NCBI RefSeq assembly: GCF_002837055.1
Contig: NZ_PDKP01000001.1
Coordinates: forward strand, 607,285 to 671,284
Direction of reading: 5' to 3'
DNA: 64,000 nt
Origin: Lactobacillus apis
GTDB taxonomy: Bacteria; Bacillota; Bacilli; Lactobacillales; Lactobacillaceae
Under the pieces are notes generated by a model that saw only the letters and a program-made list of their open reading frames with translations, made no database searches and was not told where the DNA came from. Positions within the stretch are counted from its first letter, which is position 1, and each line of letters starts with the position of its first letter. Shown in pieces: positions 36,048 through 45,275 of the stretch. The translations under genes and the position numbers were made by a program.

Positions 36048-36071
36048 AAAAAAACTCTCCCTAAGAGAGCT
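36048..36071 (-). terminator. Terminator after the interrupted oppA copy 2
   Basis: A short stem CTCTC/GAGAG with a TTAGG loop is followed by a run of seven T on the minus strand. Confidence 0.7.
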
Positions 36072-36082
36072 TAATAATTTTT

Positions 36083-37855
36083 TTATTTCACATAACCAAC
36101 TTTGTACCATAATGGATGTCCATTACTATTTTCAGTTGGTTTAAGCGAGTAACCAGTGATTTTATCATCAATAGCAAAAATCTTGTACGAGTTAAACATT
36201 GGAACAACATATGCTTCATCATTCATGTACTGTTGCCATTCACGGAATTTTTGAACACGATACTTACGGTCAAAAGCTTTTTGTGAATCAATCTCATCAA
36301 TTAATTTATTATTTTCTGGGGTAACAAACCTAGTATAGTTCGCTGGTCCACCTTCACTGTATAATCCATTTGGTGAAGGCTCACTCGACAAACCCCAACC
36401 AGCCATAAACATATCTACAGCGGAATCATCATGTTGTACTTTATCATAAAATGAATTGAATTCAGTTAATCTTCCTCCAACAAGCTGTACATTTAAGCCG
36501 ACTTTATGCCATTGTTGTAGGTAGTTTTGAACGATTGGCTCTTGTGTTACTGATCCTGACATTGCTAAAAGGTTAATCTTTAAAGGCTTACCGTTTGGTT
36601 GAGTTCTCCACTTACCTTTCTTCTTATAGCCAGCCTTATCTAAAAGTTCATTGGCTTTCTTCAGGTCATAGTGGTAGCCTTTTGCATCTTTATTATAATA
36701 ATCACCAAATTGTTTCGGTATCAGCGTTGGCACTTGGAAGCTCAAACCATTTGTATAATGCTTGGTAACTTGAGCAATATTCATTGAGTAAGCAATAGCC
36801 TGACGCAAAGACTTATTATTCATTTTACTATTAGGATTCATAACGTTTCTGCCTTTTTTGGCATCCCACTTACCGACTTTAAAACCTAAATAGTTATATG
36901 CTAACGGTATTTGTGCAATAAATTTAACGCCTTTAGTATCCTTTACTTGCTTCCATTGTGCGTTAACAACTTGCGCAACTTCAAACTTATGCGCCTTAAT
37001 AGCTTGTGAAGCAGAATTAGGTGAAACTACCTGATAAACAATCTTAGATAACTTTGGTTTGCCACGCCAGTAATACTCATTAGGCACCCAAGTAGCTGAT
37101 TGTCCGCGGACTAATTTAGCCAATTTAAATGGTCCAAAGTAAAGTGGCTTTTTTCTGACCTAATCTGAAGATTCAAGTTTGTCAAAAGGAACATTTTTCA
37201 AATAATGATACGGTGCAGCGCCTTCCCAATAATAATCATTTCCACTATACGCCATGCCGGGCTTGATGGAATCGAAGTGTAAAACCATTGTTCTACCGTT
37301 TTCACCATCTGGTAATTCGATTCCGGAGATTGTTTTAGCTTTTCCCTCATGGTATTCTTTCAGCCCTTTAAGAGCCTCTAATTTGGTTGAATATCGTTGT
37401 GCCTTAGTTTTTGCATTCCCTAAAATCTCATATGAATATTCCATGTCCTTAGCGGTTACTTGCTTACCATCTGACCACTTAACACCCTTTTTGATTGTAA
37501 TGGTGATGGTCTTTTTATTTTTGTCCAATTTCATTGTAGCAGGACCGTCATCAGTTATCTTGTAGTAGTCATCAGTTGCAAATAATGATTCCTCACCTGG
37601 AGAAGCAACTTGAGCATCAAAACTAGTGACAGACAGTTCATCTAAAAAAATCCCTGTGAACGGAGTATCTGTTTCCAATGCCACCCGTACAGTGCCGCCT
37701 TGTTTAGCTTCCTTTTTGGGCATTGCAATAGGAAAACGACTTGCTGTTTTTGCATTATCAGTGTTATCCGCATTATTGTTTTTACCACATGCTACCAAAG
37801 TCAACGCAGCAAGGCTCAACATTCCTGCCGATCCAGCTAGTTTTGCTCTTTTCAT
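36083..37855 (-). pseudogene. oppA: oppA copy 2, interrupted by one in-frame TAG codon
   Basis: Read as one frame this is a 590-codon OppA with lipobox LVACGK. Codon 232 (37160-37162) is TAG, where the other copies have Glu, Gln or Lys in SSD-x-(I/V/L)-RKKP. There is no frameshift: VRKKPLYFGPFKL continues in the same frame to the natural stop. The upstream part would give a 231-residue N-terminal lipoprotein. A full protein needs suppression, reversion, or a sequencing error in this base. The promoter (37897-37925), ribosome site and terminator look intact, so inactivation appears very recent. Confidence 0.85.
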
Positions 37856-37896
37856 AAAAGTACTCCTTTAAATTCAGAATAAAAATCGTTTTGTTA

Positions 37897-37925
37897 ATAT
37901 TATATGAATAAATTAAACGTGTCAA
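37897..37925 (-). promoter_or_regulatory. Promoter of oppA copy 2
   Basis: The consensus -35 TTGACA (37920-37925), 17-bp spacer and -10 TAATAT (37897-37902) make this the best promoter match among the five copies. Confidence 0.7.
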
Positions 37926-37992
37926 TTACTTTTATTAATATTATTTTAATTTTTTTATAATGATAACAGTTAATTTTAAAAAAATAAAATAG

Positions 37993-38030
37993 CAAATAAA
38001 AACACCCCAAGATAATATCTTGAGGTGTTG
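37993..38030 (-). terminator. Terminator of oppA copy 1
   Basis: On the minus strand, AACACCTCAAGATA pairs with TATCTTGGGGTGTT (one wobble) and is followed by TTTTA. Confidence 0.8.
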
Positions 38031-38042
38031 CCATAAACTTAG

Positions 38043-39815
38043 TTATTTAGTAAAGCCAACTTTATACCATAATTGGTGTCCATTTGAATTTTCAGATGGA
38101 TTTGTTGAGTAGCCAGTTATCTTCTTATTAACAGCTATTACTTTGTATGAGTTATCTAGAGGAATTACGTAAGCCTCGTCATTCATGTAATCTTGCCATT
38201 CATGGAACTTATCTACACGGTAGCTATGATTGAATGATTTTTGCGAATCAATTTCTTTCAATAGTTTATTGTTCTTTGGCGTAACAAATCTAGTGTAGTT
38301 CATTGGAGAAGTTTCACCATAAAGCGCTGCTGGCGATGGCTCACTTGCTAAACTCCAGCCAGCCATGAACACATCAACTTGAGGGTTGTCGTTTTGAATC
38401 TTATCATAGAATGAATTAAATTCACTCAAACGGCCACCGACAAGCTTTACATTCAGGCCAACTTTTTGCCATTGTTGAATATAGTTTTGAACGGTTGGCT
38501 CTTGAACAGAACTACCGGTCATTGCCAAGAAGTTAATGGTTAATGGCTTACCGTTAGGTTGAACACGCCATTTACCTTTCTTCTTATAGCCAGCCTTATC
38601 AAGTAGCTGATTTGCCTTTTTCAAGTTATAATCATAACCTTTGGCACTTTTATCGTAGTAATCACCAAATTGAGCAGGGATTAGAGTTGGGATGCGGAAG
38701 CTTAAACCAGAAGTATAATGTTGATCAACAGATGAAACATTCATTGCATAGCCCATAGCTTGACGCAATACCTTGTTATTCATCTTTGCTTTAGGATTAG
38801 TAACATTCTTGCCTTGCTTATCGTCCCATTTACCTACTTTAAAGCCTAAGTAGTGGTAGCTAAGAGGGATTTGCGCTACAAAGTTAACATTTTTAGTATC
38901 CTTAACTTCATTCCATTGTGAATTAACTACTTCTGTAACATCAAATTTATTACTTTTAATACTTTGCGAAATTGAGTTATCGGAAACTACTTGTGAAACG
39001 ATTTTTGCTAGTTTTGGTTCACCACGCCAATAGTACTTATTAGGAACCCAAGTAACTGATTGTCCACGGACAATTTTTTGAACTTTAAACGGACCAAAGA
39101 ACATCGGCTTCTTTCTGATTTGATCAGATGATTGTAATTTATCAAAAGGAATATCCTTCAAATAGTGGTATGGCGCTGCTGATTCCCAGAAGTAACCATT
39201 ACCACTGTAAAGCATCCCTGGTTTCATTTCTTTGAAGTGCAAAACAATAGTTCTACCTGACTCACCGTCTGGCATTTCAATTCCTGAAATTGTTTTGGCT
39301 TTTCCATCATGGTACTCTTTCATACCAACAATTTCTTCAAATTGACTGCTATATCTTTGTGCCTTTGTTTTCTTGTTTGCTAAGATTTCATATGGGTATT
39401 CGAGGTCCTTAGCATTTACTTGCTTACCATCAGACCACTTCACACCCTTTTTCACTGTAATTGTAATTGTTTTAGCTTTTCGGTCTAGTTTAAAAGTTGC
39501 TGGACCTTTATTAGTGATTTTGTAGCTGTCGTCAGTATCAAATAATGATTCCTCACCAGGTTCAGCTACTGAACTATCAATTGCAGTAGTCGATAATTCA
39601 TCTGAAAAAATACCAGTAAATGGTGTATCTGTTTTAATAGCGTACTTTAAAGTACCACCTTGCTTAGCCTCTTTTTCTGGCACTGCTTGAGGAAATTTAC
39701 TTGCCGTCTTAGCATTTTCATCATTAGCAGTATTATTACTTTTACCACAGGCTACTAGTGTCAAAGCCGCAGCAGACACTAAACCTATGGAACGAAGAAT
39801 TTTTGACTTATTCAT
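38043..39815 (-). CDS. oppA: Oligopeptide ABC transporter substrate-binding lipoprotein, copy 1
   Basis: This 590-residue lipoprotein has lipobox LVACGK and is the copy nearest the permease genes, the canonical oppA position of an oppDFBCA locus. SBP family 5 landmarks are complete (VKWSDGKQVNAKDLEYPYE, WVPNKYYWRGEPKLAK, LRQAMGYAMNVSSV). It is co-linear with interrupted copy 2 (both 590 codons). A terminator after oppC separates it from the permease operon, and a possible extended -10 (TGTTAAAAT, 39889-39894) could drive it alone. Confidence 0.93.
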   Translation of the reverse strand: MNKSKILRSIGLVSAAALTLVACGKSNNTANDENAKTASKFPQAVPEKEAKQGGTLKYAIKTDTPFTGIFSDELSTTAIDSSVAEPGEESLFDTDDSYKITNKGPATFKLDRKAKTITITVKKGVKWSDGKQVNAKDLEYPYEILANKKTKAQRYSSQFEEIVGMKEYHDGKAKTISGIEMPDGESGRTIVLHFKEMKPGMLYSGNGYFWESAAPYHYLKDIPFDKLQSSDQIRKKPMFFGPFKVQKIVRGQSVTWVPNKYYWRGEPKLAKIVSQVVSDNSISQSIKSNKFDVTEVVNSQWNEVKDTKNVNFVAQIPLSYHYLGFKVGKWDDKQGKNVTNPKAKMNNKVLRQAMGYAMNVSSVDQHYTSGLSFRIPTLIPAQFGDYYDKSAKGYDYNLKKANQLLDKAGYKKKGKWRVQPNGKPLTINFLAMTGSSVQEPTVQNYIQQWQKVGLNVKLVGGRLSEFNSFYDKIQNDNPQVDVFMAGWSLASEPSPAALYGETSPMNYTRFVTPKNNKLLKEIDSQKSFNHSYRVDKFHEWQDYMNDEAYVIPLDNSYKVIAVNKKITGYSTNPSENSNGHQLWYKVGFTK

Positions 39816-39949
39816 AATTATTTAAAAACTCCTATCTAATCAATGAATAATAAATTCCCGTATGTTCTTGGAATAAGCTAATGTAATAATTTTAACATAT
39901 TTACCGCTAGTTTTAAATGTGACCACTTCCTACTCTTTTTCACTGTAAC

Positions 39950-39977
39950 AAAAAAGACTTGCTCTCACAAGTCTTTT
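39950..39977 (-). terminator. Terminator after oppC
   Basis: AAAAAGACTTG pairs with CAAGTCTTTTT over a 5-base loop, with a T-run on the minus strand. It splits oppDFBC from the oppA genes transcriptionally. Confidence 0.85.
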
Positions 39978-39982
39978 TATTT

Positions 39983-40903
39983 TTAGTTTTCACGTTGTCT
40001 TGCATCACCTGCACGTTGTAATGCTCGACCTACATAGTTAATACTAAGTGAAATAGCTAACAGCATAACCGTTGCTGGAAGCCACAACCAAGGCCGACTA
40101 ACAACATTAACTGGGTCATTTGCAAAGCCAATTAATGTACCGAGTGAAGGCACAGAAGATGGTAAACCGTAATCGATGAATGAAAGAGTTGTTTCAACAC
40201 CAATGTTACTTGCAATTGCAATAACAACATCAATGATAATCATTGAGGTAATGTTAGGTAGCACTTCACGGAACATAATCTTGAAATCAGACGAGCCAGA
40301 AGTCTTTGAAGCTAACACATAATCACGACCTCGTTGAGAAAGAATGAAGGCCCTGAAATACCTTGCCGTTCCAGTCCAACCAAACATTGAAATTATCCAA
40401 ACCAAACTCAACGGGCTATAGTGAGGAATAACTGTTACCAAAACAATTTCGATTGGCATTACAGGTAAAACTTGGATAAAATCAACAATTCTCATGATAA
40501 TTGCATCAATGTAACCACCATAATAACCTGAAACTAGTCCGACAACCAAACCGACAACTTCACAGATAGCAGTAACACCCATACCAATAAGAATTGAGTT
40601 ACGTCCACCCATAATCAATAGTTTTACAATATCACGACCACCGTCGTCAGTACCTAATAAGTGTCCATTGGTTCCCCAACCATAGTAGGCATCAATAATG
40701 TTAGTTTCAGTAACCTTTTCGGCGTTCAAGAAAAGTGAACCACCAAAGGTAAATAGTAAAATTGCAATTATAACAATAAATGCAGTTAAAGCAACTTTGT
40801 CTTTAAAAATTTCTCGCGCAATCACTTTAATGCTTGAAGCAGGAGCAGAAACTTTTTTCTTGTTAACTTCTTCGGTTGAAGTGTTTTCTTTCTTTTCAGA
40901 CAT
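39983..40903 (-). CDS. oppC: Oligopeptide ABC transporter permease OppC
   Basis: This inner-membrane permease subunit has 306 residues. A charged cytoplasmic N-terminal stretch (1-28, Lys/Glu/Ser-rich) precedes the first helix (about 36-52). LLGTDDGGRDI is the OppC signature, and the EAA-type cytoplasmic loop is YVLASKTSGSSDFKIMFREVLPN (about 195-215). It lies 12 bp after oppB and is the last gene of the oppDFBC unit before a terminator. Confidence 0.95.
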   Translation of the reverse strand: MSEKKENTSTEEVNKKKVSAPASSIKVIAREIFKDKVALTAFIVIIAILLFTFGGSLFLNAEKVTETNIIDAYYGWGTNGHLLGTDDGGRDIVKLLIMGGRNSILIGMGVTAICEVVGLVVGLVSGYYGGYIDAIIMRIVDFIQVLPVMPIEIVLVTVIPHYSPLSLVWIISMFGWTGTARYFRAFILSQRGRDYVLASKTSGSSDFKIMFREVLPNITSMIIIDVVIAIASNIGVETTLSFIDYGLPSSVPSLGTLIGFANDPVNVVSRPWLWLPATVMLLAISLSINYVGRALQRAGDARQREN

Positions 40904-40915
40904 TTCTTTTCCTCC

Positions 40916-41875
40916 TTACTTAATTCTGATTCGTGGGTCAACTATACTCATAATAATATCTGATAATAAATTACCGAGTAAAGTAAGAATACCAAAGATT
41001 AAAATTAATGCTGTTAAGGTTGTGTAATCACGTTGACCAATTGAGTCAAGGAACAATTTACCCATTCCTGGATAACTGAAGACTGACTCAACAATCATTG
41101 ACCCACTTAATAATCCAGTAATTGTTGTACCAAATGAAGAGGCAATTGGTAAAAGTGAGTTACGTAAAATGTGCTTACGGAAAACAACATTTTCTGGAAC
41201 ACCCTTACTATGGGCTGTACGAACGTAATCTTCAACCTTATTATCAACAATACCAGTTCTTAAATACTGTACAATTGAAGTGGTTGTAATTAAGGCAACC
41301 AAGCAAGCAGGTAAAATAATGTGATAGATTTGACTACCTAAAGTACCCCAGAAACCAGAAGCATTAGGTGACACAGAACCTGAGATTGGGAACCAACCTA
41401 AAGTAAAACCAAATAGCCAAATTCCTAAGATGTAGAAGACAAATGGTGGTACCGCAAAAGTTACATAGTTAAAAATTTGAACTGCTTGATCTTGCCATTC
41501 GTCTTGGTGACGACCAGCGGTAATGCCCAAAGGAATTGAGATTCCATAACTTATGGTAGTAGTTAACAGCGCGAGCCAAAAAGTATTTACAGCACGGTCA
41601 GCAATTAGTGAAGTTACTGGAACATGTTGGATATAACTAGTACCTAAGTCACCTTTAAATAAGTTACCAACCCAGCGACCATATTGCACTGGTATCGGAT
41701 CGTACAAACCAGCAGCACGTTTTAAAGCCTCAAGTTGTTTTGGATCAGTATTAGGATTAATTTGGCCACTAAATGGGTCTCCAGGCATCATTTTAGCTAA
41801 GAAGAAGATCAAAATACTCAAGATAATCACCTGAGGAATCATGATTAATACTCGTCTTAAGACTGTTTTCCACAT
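40916..41875 (-). CDS. oppB: Oligopeptide ABC transporter permease OppB
   Basis: This inner-membrane permease partner of OppC has 319 residues. Its N-terminal helix MWKTVLRRVLIMIPQVIILS and MPGDPF are typical of OppB/DppB. The EAA-type loop is YVRTAHSKGVPENVVFRKHILRNSLLP (about 215-240), and the C-terminus is SIVDPRIRIK. It starts 2 bp after oppF, so the two are co-transcribed. Confidence 0.95.
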   Translation of the reverse strand: MWKTVLRRVLIMIPQVIILSILIFFLAKMMPGDPFSGQINPNTDPKQLEALKRAAGLYDPIPVQYGRWVGNLFKGDLGTSYIQHVPVTSLIADRAVNTFWLALLTTTISYGISIPLGITAGRHQDEWQDQAVQIFNYVTFAVPPFVFYILGIWLFGFTLGWFPISGSVSPNASGFWGTLGSQIYHIILPACLVALITTTSIVQYLRTGIVDNKVEDYVRTAHSKGVPENVVFRKHILRNSLLPIASSFGTTITGLLSGSMIVESVFSYPGMGKLFLDSIGQRDYTTLTALILIFGILTLLGNLLSDIIMSIVDPRIRIK

Positions 41876-41877
41876 TA

Positions 41878-42855
41878 TTAATTTCTCCCTTCTTCTTTTA
41901 GCTCTTCACGTTCAAGTTCATCTTTTGGCAAAGCAACCCAGTGCTTACCTGAAACTTGTTGCAGTGGGAAGACACGACCTTCTTGATCGTACCACTTACT
42001 TTGGTCATTTTGAAATTCTTGTTCGACTTCTTCACGATGCTTTTTGTTTTCTGCACGGTGTTCAACGTCAACAACAGGAATTGCCGAAAGCAGACGCTTA
42101 GTGTAGATATGCATTGGGTGGTTATAAATGTCCTCTCGGCTACCGATTTCTACTAGACGACCACGGTGCATAATAGCCAAGTTCTCCGACATGTGCTTAA
42201 CAACACCCAAGTCATGAGAAATAAACAAATATGCAATGTTATATTGCTGTTGGATATGCTTCATAAAGTTCAAAACCTGCGCCTGAACCGACAAATCCAA
42301 AGCACTTGTTGGCTCATCGGCAACAATCAACCTTGGATTTGTTGCAACCGCACGTGCAACACCAATTCTTTGTCTCTGACCACCAGAAAATTCATGTGGA
42401 TACTTATAAATTGAGTCACTTGGCATCCCAACGATGTCCAATAACTCTTGTACACGATCACGTTCCTGATCAGTAGTTAAATTCTCAAAATTACGAATTG
42501 GTTCCGCAATAATGTCTTCAATTCGCTTTCTAGGATTCAAACTAGACATTGAATCCTGAAAGATCATTTGAACATCTTTGTTGTAGTTTAACTTACGACG
42601 ATTCTTAGATTTTGTAATATCAACATCATGATAAATAATTTCGCCGCTTGTTACTGGTTCAACACCAACAATTGCTTTTCCTGTTGTTGACTTACCGGAA
42701 CCTGACTCACCAATTAAGCCATATGTTTCACCTTCGTTAATAGTGATGTTAACACCATCAACCGCACGAACGTAATCAGTAATACGATTCCAAAAACCAG
42801 ATCTAATTGGATAGTGTACCTTTAAATCTTTTACTTGAATAATTTCTTTTGCCAT
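41878..42855 (-). CDS. oppF: Oligopeptide ABC transporter ATP-binding protein OppF
   Basis: This cytoplasmic ATPase has 325 residues, with Walker A IGESGSGKST (about 50), signature FSGGQRQRIG and Walker B LIVADEPTSALD. The C-terminal oligopeptide-transporter extension (HPMHIYTKRLLSAIP onward) is present. The sequence includes the DYVRAVDGVNITI region typical of OppF. It follows oppD by 2 bp. Confidence 0.95.
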   Translation of the reverse strand: MAKEIIQVKDLKVHYPIRSGFWNRITDYVRAVDGVNITINEGETYGLIGESGSGKSTTGKAIVGVEPVTSGEIIYHDVDITKSKNRRKLNYNKDVQMIFQDSMSSLNPRKRIEDIIAEPIRNFENLTTDQERDRVQELLDIVGMPSDSIYKYPHEFSGGQRQRIGVARAVATNPRLIVADEPTSALDLSVQAQVLNFMKHIQQQYNIAYLFISHDLGVVKHMSENLAIMHRGRLVEIGSREDIYNHPMHIYTKRLLSAIPVVDVEHRAENKKHREEVEQEFQNDQSKWYDQEGRVFPLQQVSGKHWVALPKDELEREELKEEGRN

Positions 42856-42857
42856 AA

Positions 42858-43871
42858 TTACTCCCCACTTGCTTCAGAATCATCAAAGTGGAACGTCTTC
42901 CAACATGTACATCTTACCCAGTGACCAGGCTCAACTTCATGCATGACAGGTTCCTTTTCATGGGCACTAGCAGGAATCCACGGAATTCTATCCGCAAAAC
43001 GATCCCCTTCTCGTGGCATGTTTACCAATGATGGAACTGTTCCATGAATAACGTGTAAATCTTCATCTGTATCATCAGATTGTGGCATTGAGTTCAATAA
43101 TGAACGTGTATATGGGTGTAATGGATTGTTGAAAATTGTCTTAACGTCTGCTTTTTCAACTACTTGACCAGCATACATAACAGCAACTTCATCAGCTGTT
43201 TCAGCCACAACACCCAAGTCGTGCGTAATCAAAATAATACCTGAATGAGATTGCTTTTGAATATCTTCAAGTAAATCAAGAATTTGTGCTTGAATAGTTA
43301 CATCCAAGGCTGTAGTCGGCTCGTCAGCAATAATAACTTCTGGTTTGCAGGCAATTGCCATGGCAATCACGATACGTTGACGCAAGCCACCTGAAAGTTC
43401 GAAGGGATACATTGAGTATGTTTCTTCCGGCTTTGGCATACCAACTTGATTGAACAATTCAATAACGCGTTCATGACGTTCTTTTTCATTCATATCGGTG
43501 TGGTAGTACAGAGTTTCTGCAACCTGGTCGCCTACACGCATAAGTGGGTTTAAACTGGCTAGTGGATCCTGGAAGATCATACCAATCTTATTTCCACGAA
43601 TCTTATCAAATAGAGATTCATTTAAACCGACAAGGTTTAATTCATTATATAGAATATCTCCAGTTACTTTTGTATTTTTATGGTCATATAAACCAATAAT
43701 ACTTGCGGCTATTGTACTCTTACCACAGCCAGATTCACCAACGACTGATAAAATTTCATCTCGCTTCAGAGTAATGTTAACATCGTCTGCTGCATCGTAA
43801 AACTTTCCGTTTAAACGATAAGCAGTATGAAGATGCTGGATATCTAGCAAGAGATCACTTTGTTTTTCCAA
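42858..43871 (-). CDS. oppD: Oligopeptide ABC transporter ATP-binding protein OppD
   Basis: This cytoplasmic ATPase has 337 residues: Walker A VGESGCGKST, signature LSGGLRQRI, Walker B VIIADEPTTALD, and the C-terminal Cys-containing region HWVRCTCW seen in OppD proteins, whose relatives can bind an iron-sulphur cluster there. TTG 43871 is the start, with GAGGGG 9 bases upstream. An ATG at 43878 lies in another frame and opens only a 7-codon ORF overlapping this start. It is the first gene of the oppDFBC unit, with a strong promoter. Confidence 0.94.
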   Translation of the reverse strand: MEKQSDLLLDIQHLHTAYRLNGKFYDAADDVNITLKRDEILSVVGESGCGKSTIAASIIGLYDHKNTKVTGDILYNELNLVGLNESLFDKIRGNKIGMIFQDPLASLNPLMRVGDQVAETLYYHTDMNEKERHERVIELFNQVGMPKPEETYSMYPFELSGGLRQRIVIAMAIACKPEVIIADEPTTALDVTIQAQILDLLEDIQKQSHSGIILITHDLGVVAETADEVAVMYAGQVVEKADVKTIFNNPLHPYTRSLLNSMPQSDDTDEDLHVIHGTVPSLVNMPREGDRFADRIPWIPASAHEKEPVMHEVEPGHWVRCTCWKTFHFDDSEASGE

Positions 43872-43939
43872 AGGCCATTTCCCCTCTCAATTTTTCAACA
43901 AGTTTATTAAAGATACTTAATAAATTTATTTAATTTCTA

Positions 43940-43968
43940 ATTATATACATCAAAATGGCTATATGCAA
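43940..43968 (-). promoter_or_regulatory. Promoter of oppDFBC
   Basis: The -35 TTGCAT (43963-43968), 17-bp spacer and consensus -10 TATAAT (43940-43945) lie on the minus strand. I see no clear CodY-type 15-mer and no terminator between acpP and this promoter. Confidence 0.75.
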
Positions 43969-43992
43969 ATATCAACCTGAAATTTATTGAAA

Positions 43993-44235
43993 TTAATTTT
44001 GATGTGAAGCAATGTAACTAACTGCATCGCCAACTGTTTTTATCTTTTCAGCATCTTCATCAGAAATTTCTGCACCAAATTCATCTTCCAATTGTAAAAT
44101 GAATTCTACTAAATCAATTGAGTCAGCATCTAAATCAGTTGTAAAATTCGTTTCTTTTGTAATCTTGTCTTTAGAGACTTCAAAATTATCGGCTAAAATG
44201 TCCTTTATTTTAGTAAAAATTTCTTCTTCAGTCAT
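43993..44235 (-). CDS. acpP: Acyl carrier protein
   Basis: ACP carries growing acyl chains on 4'-phosphopantetheine. The attachment Ser is in LDADSIDLVE (about residue 38). The protein has 80 residues, acidic throughout. The start is ATG 44235, 8 bases after GGAG; an in-frame TTG two codons earlier is too close to the ribosome site. It follows plsX by 23 bp, matching the common plsX-acp pairing, though fabD and fabG are absent here. A second ACP elsewhere in the genome is likely, as in many lactobacilli. Confidence 0.95.
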   Translation of the reverse strand: MTEEEIFTKIKDILADNFEVSKDKITKETNFTTDLDADSIDLVEFILQLEDEFGAEISDEDAEKIKTVGDAVSYIASHQN

Positions 44236-44258
44236 TATCAATTCTCCTTTATTACTTT

Positions 44259-45257
44259 TTATTTATCAGTAGCAAATTCAGCCCTAAATTGGTCAATAAT
44301 ATTTTCTTTTAATATTTTATCGACCTGTTTAATTGTAAAATAGACTGCTCGCTGATCTGAACGTCCATGAGTCTTTACCACAGGAGCATCCAAGCCTAAC
44401 AAAACTGCTCCACCGTATTTATCAACGTCAAATTTTGAAACTAAACCTTTCAAGGCATTTTTTATTAATAAAGCACCAATTTTAACCAAAAAACCACTAT
44501 TTAGCAAATTGTCTTTTAATAAATGAATTAGAACGGAAGACGTTCCCTCAATATTCTTTAAGACGGCATTACCTGTAAAACCATCTGTCGCCACAACATC
44601 GGCTTTACCCTCTAAAAGTTCATTTCCTTCAATATTACCAATGAAGTTTAATTCACTATCAAGTAATAATTGATAAGCTTCTTGATGAACATCGTCACCC
44701 TTATCACTTTCAGACCCATTGTTAAGAAGGGCAACGCGTGGATTTCCAATACCGCGGACTTTTTCAGCATAATATGATGCCATTTTAGCCCAATTAAGGA
44801 TGTACTCAGGTTTGGTCTTGGCATTTGCACCAACATCAATCATGTTAAAACCATCGTCTGAATTTTTAACAGGTAAAGTTGGCATAAATCCTGGACGAGC
44901 AATCCCCTTAATCCGACCAATAATAAAAATACCACTAGCCAGAATTGAACCAGAATTTCCTAATGATAAAAGTGCGTCCGCTTTTCCCTGCTTAACATAC
45001 TGCGCTGCGACAACCAAAGAAGAATCTTTCTTTGTCCTGATTGCTTTAACAGGTTCATCCTCATCATTAATAACTTCTGTTGTACCAACTATCTCTATTT
45101 GGTCAGTATCGGAACCGACCAGTTTTTTAATTTTTGCTTGGTCACCAAATAAAATAAATTTGGTTTCTTTTAATTCTGTTTTTGCCTGCAAAACGGCTTG
45201 GACAATGGCTTCTGGCGCATTTTCGCCACCCATTGCATCAATTGCAATTGTTCTCAT
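44259..45257 (-). CDS. plsX: Phosphate acyltransferase PlsX
   Basis: PlsX makes acyl-phosphate from acyl-ACP as donor for PlsY in phospholipid synthesis, as a peripheral membrane enzyme. The N-terminus MRTIAIDAMGGENAPEAIVQ is the family signature, with SLVVAAQYVKQGKADALLSLGNSGS (about 80-105) and VATDGFTGNAVLK. The length of 332 residues is usual. It lies 18 bp after recG in the operon. fapR, which precedes plsX in Bacillus, is absent. Confidence 0.96.
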   Translation of the reverse strand: MRTIAIDAMGGENAPEAIVQAVLQAKTELKETKFILFGDQAKIKKLVGSDTDQIEIVGTTEVINDEDEPVKAIRTKKDSSLVVAAQYVKQGKADALLSLGNSGSILASGIFIIGRIKGIARPGFMPTLPVKNSDDGFNMIDVGANAKTKPEYILNWAKMASYYAEKVRGIGNPRVALLNNGSESDKGDDVHQEAYQLLLDSELNFIGNIEGNELLEGKADVVATDGFTGNAVLKNIEGTSSVLIHLLKDNLLNSGFLVKIGALLIKNALKGLVSKFDVDKYGGAVLLGLDAPVVKTHGRSDQRAVYFTIKQVDKILKENIIDQFRAEFATDK

Positions 45258-45275
45258 TTATTTCCACAATCTTTT

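Noticed and set aside
36083-37123. Separate 346-residue OppA-like gene starting at TTG 37123
   Set aside because: It is the downstream part of oppA copy 2. It lacks a signal peptide and ribosome site and is in the same frame as the upstream half, so I treat both as one interrupted gene.
43872-43992. CodY box upstream of oppDFBC
   Set aside because: No stretch close to the 15-base CodY consensus is visible; only a promoter is supported.
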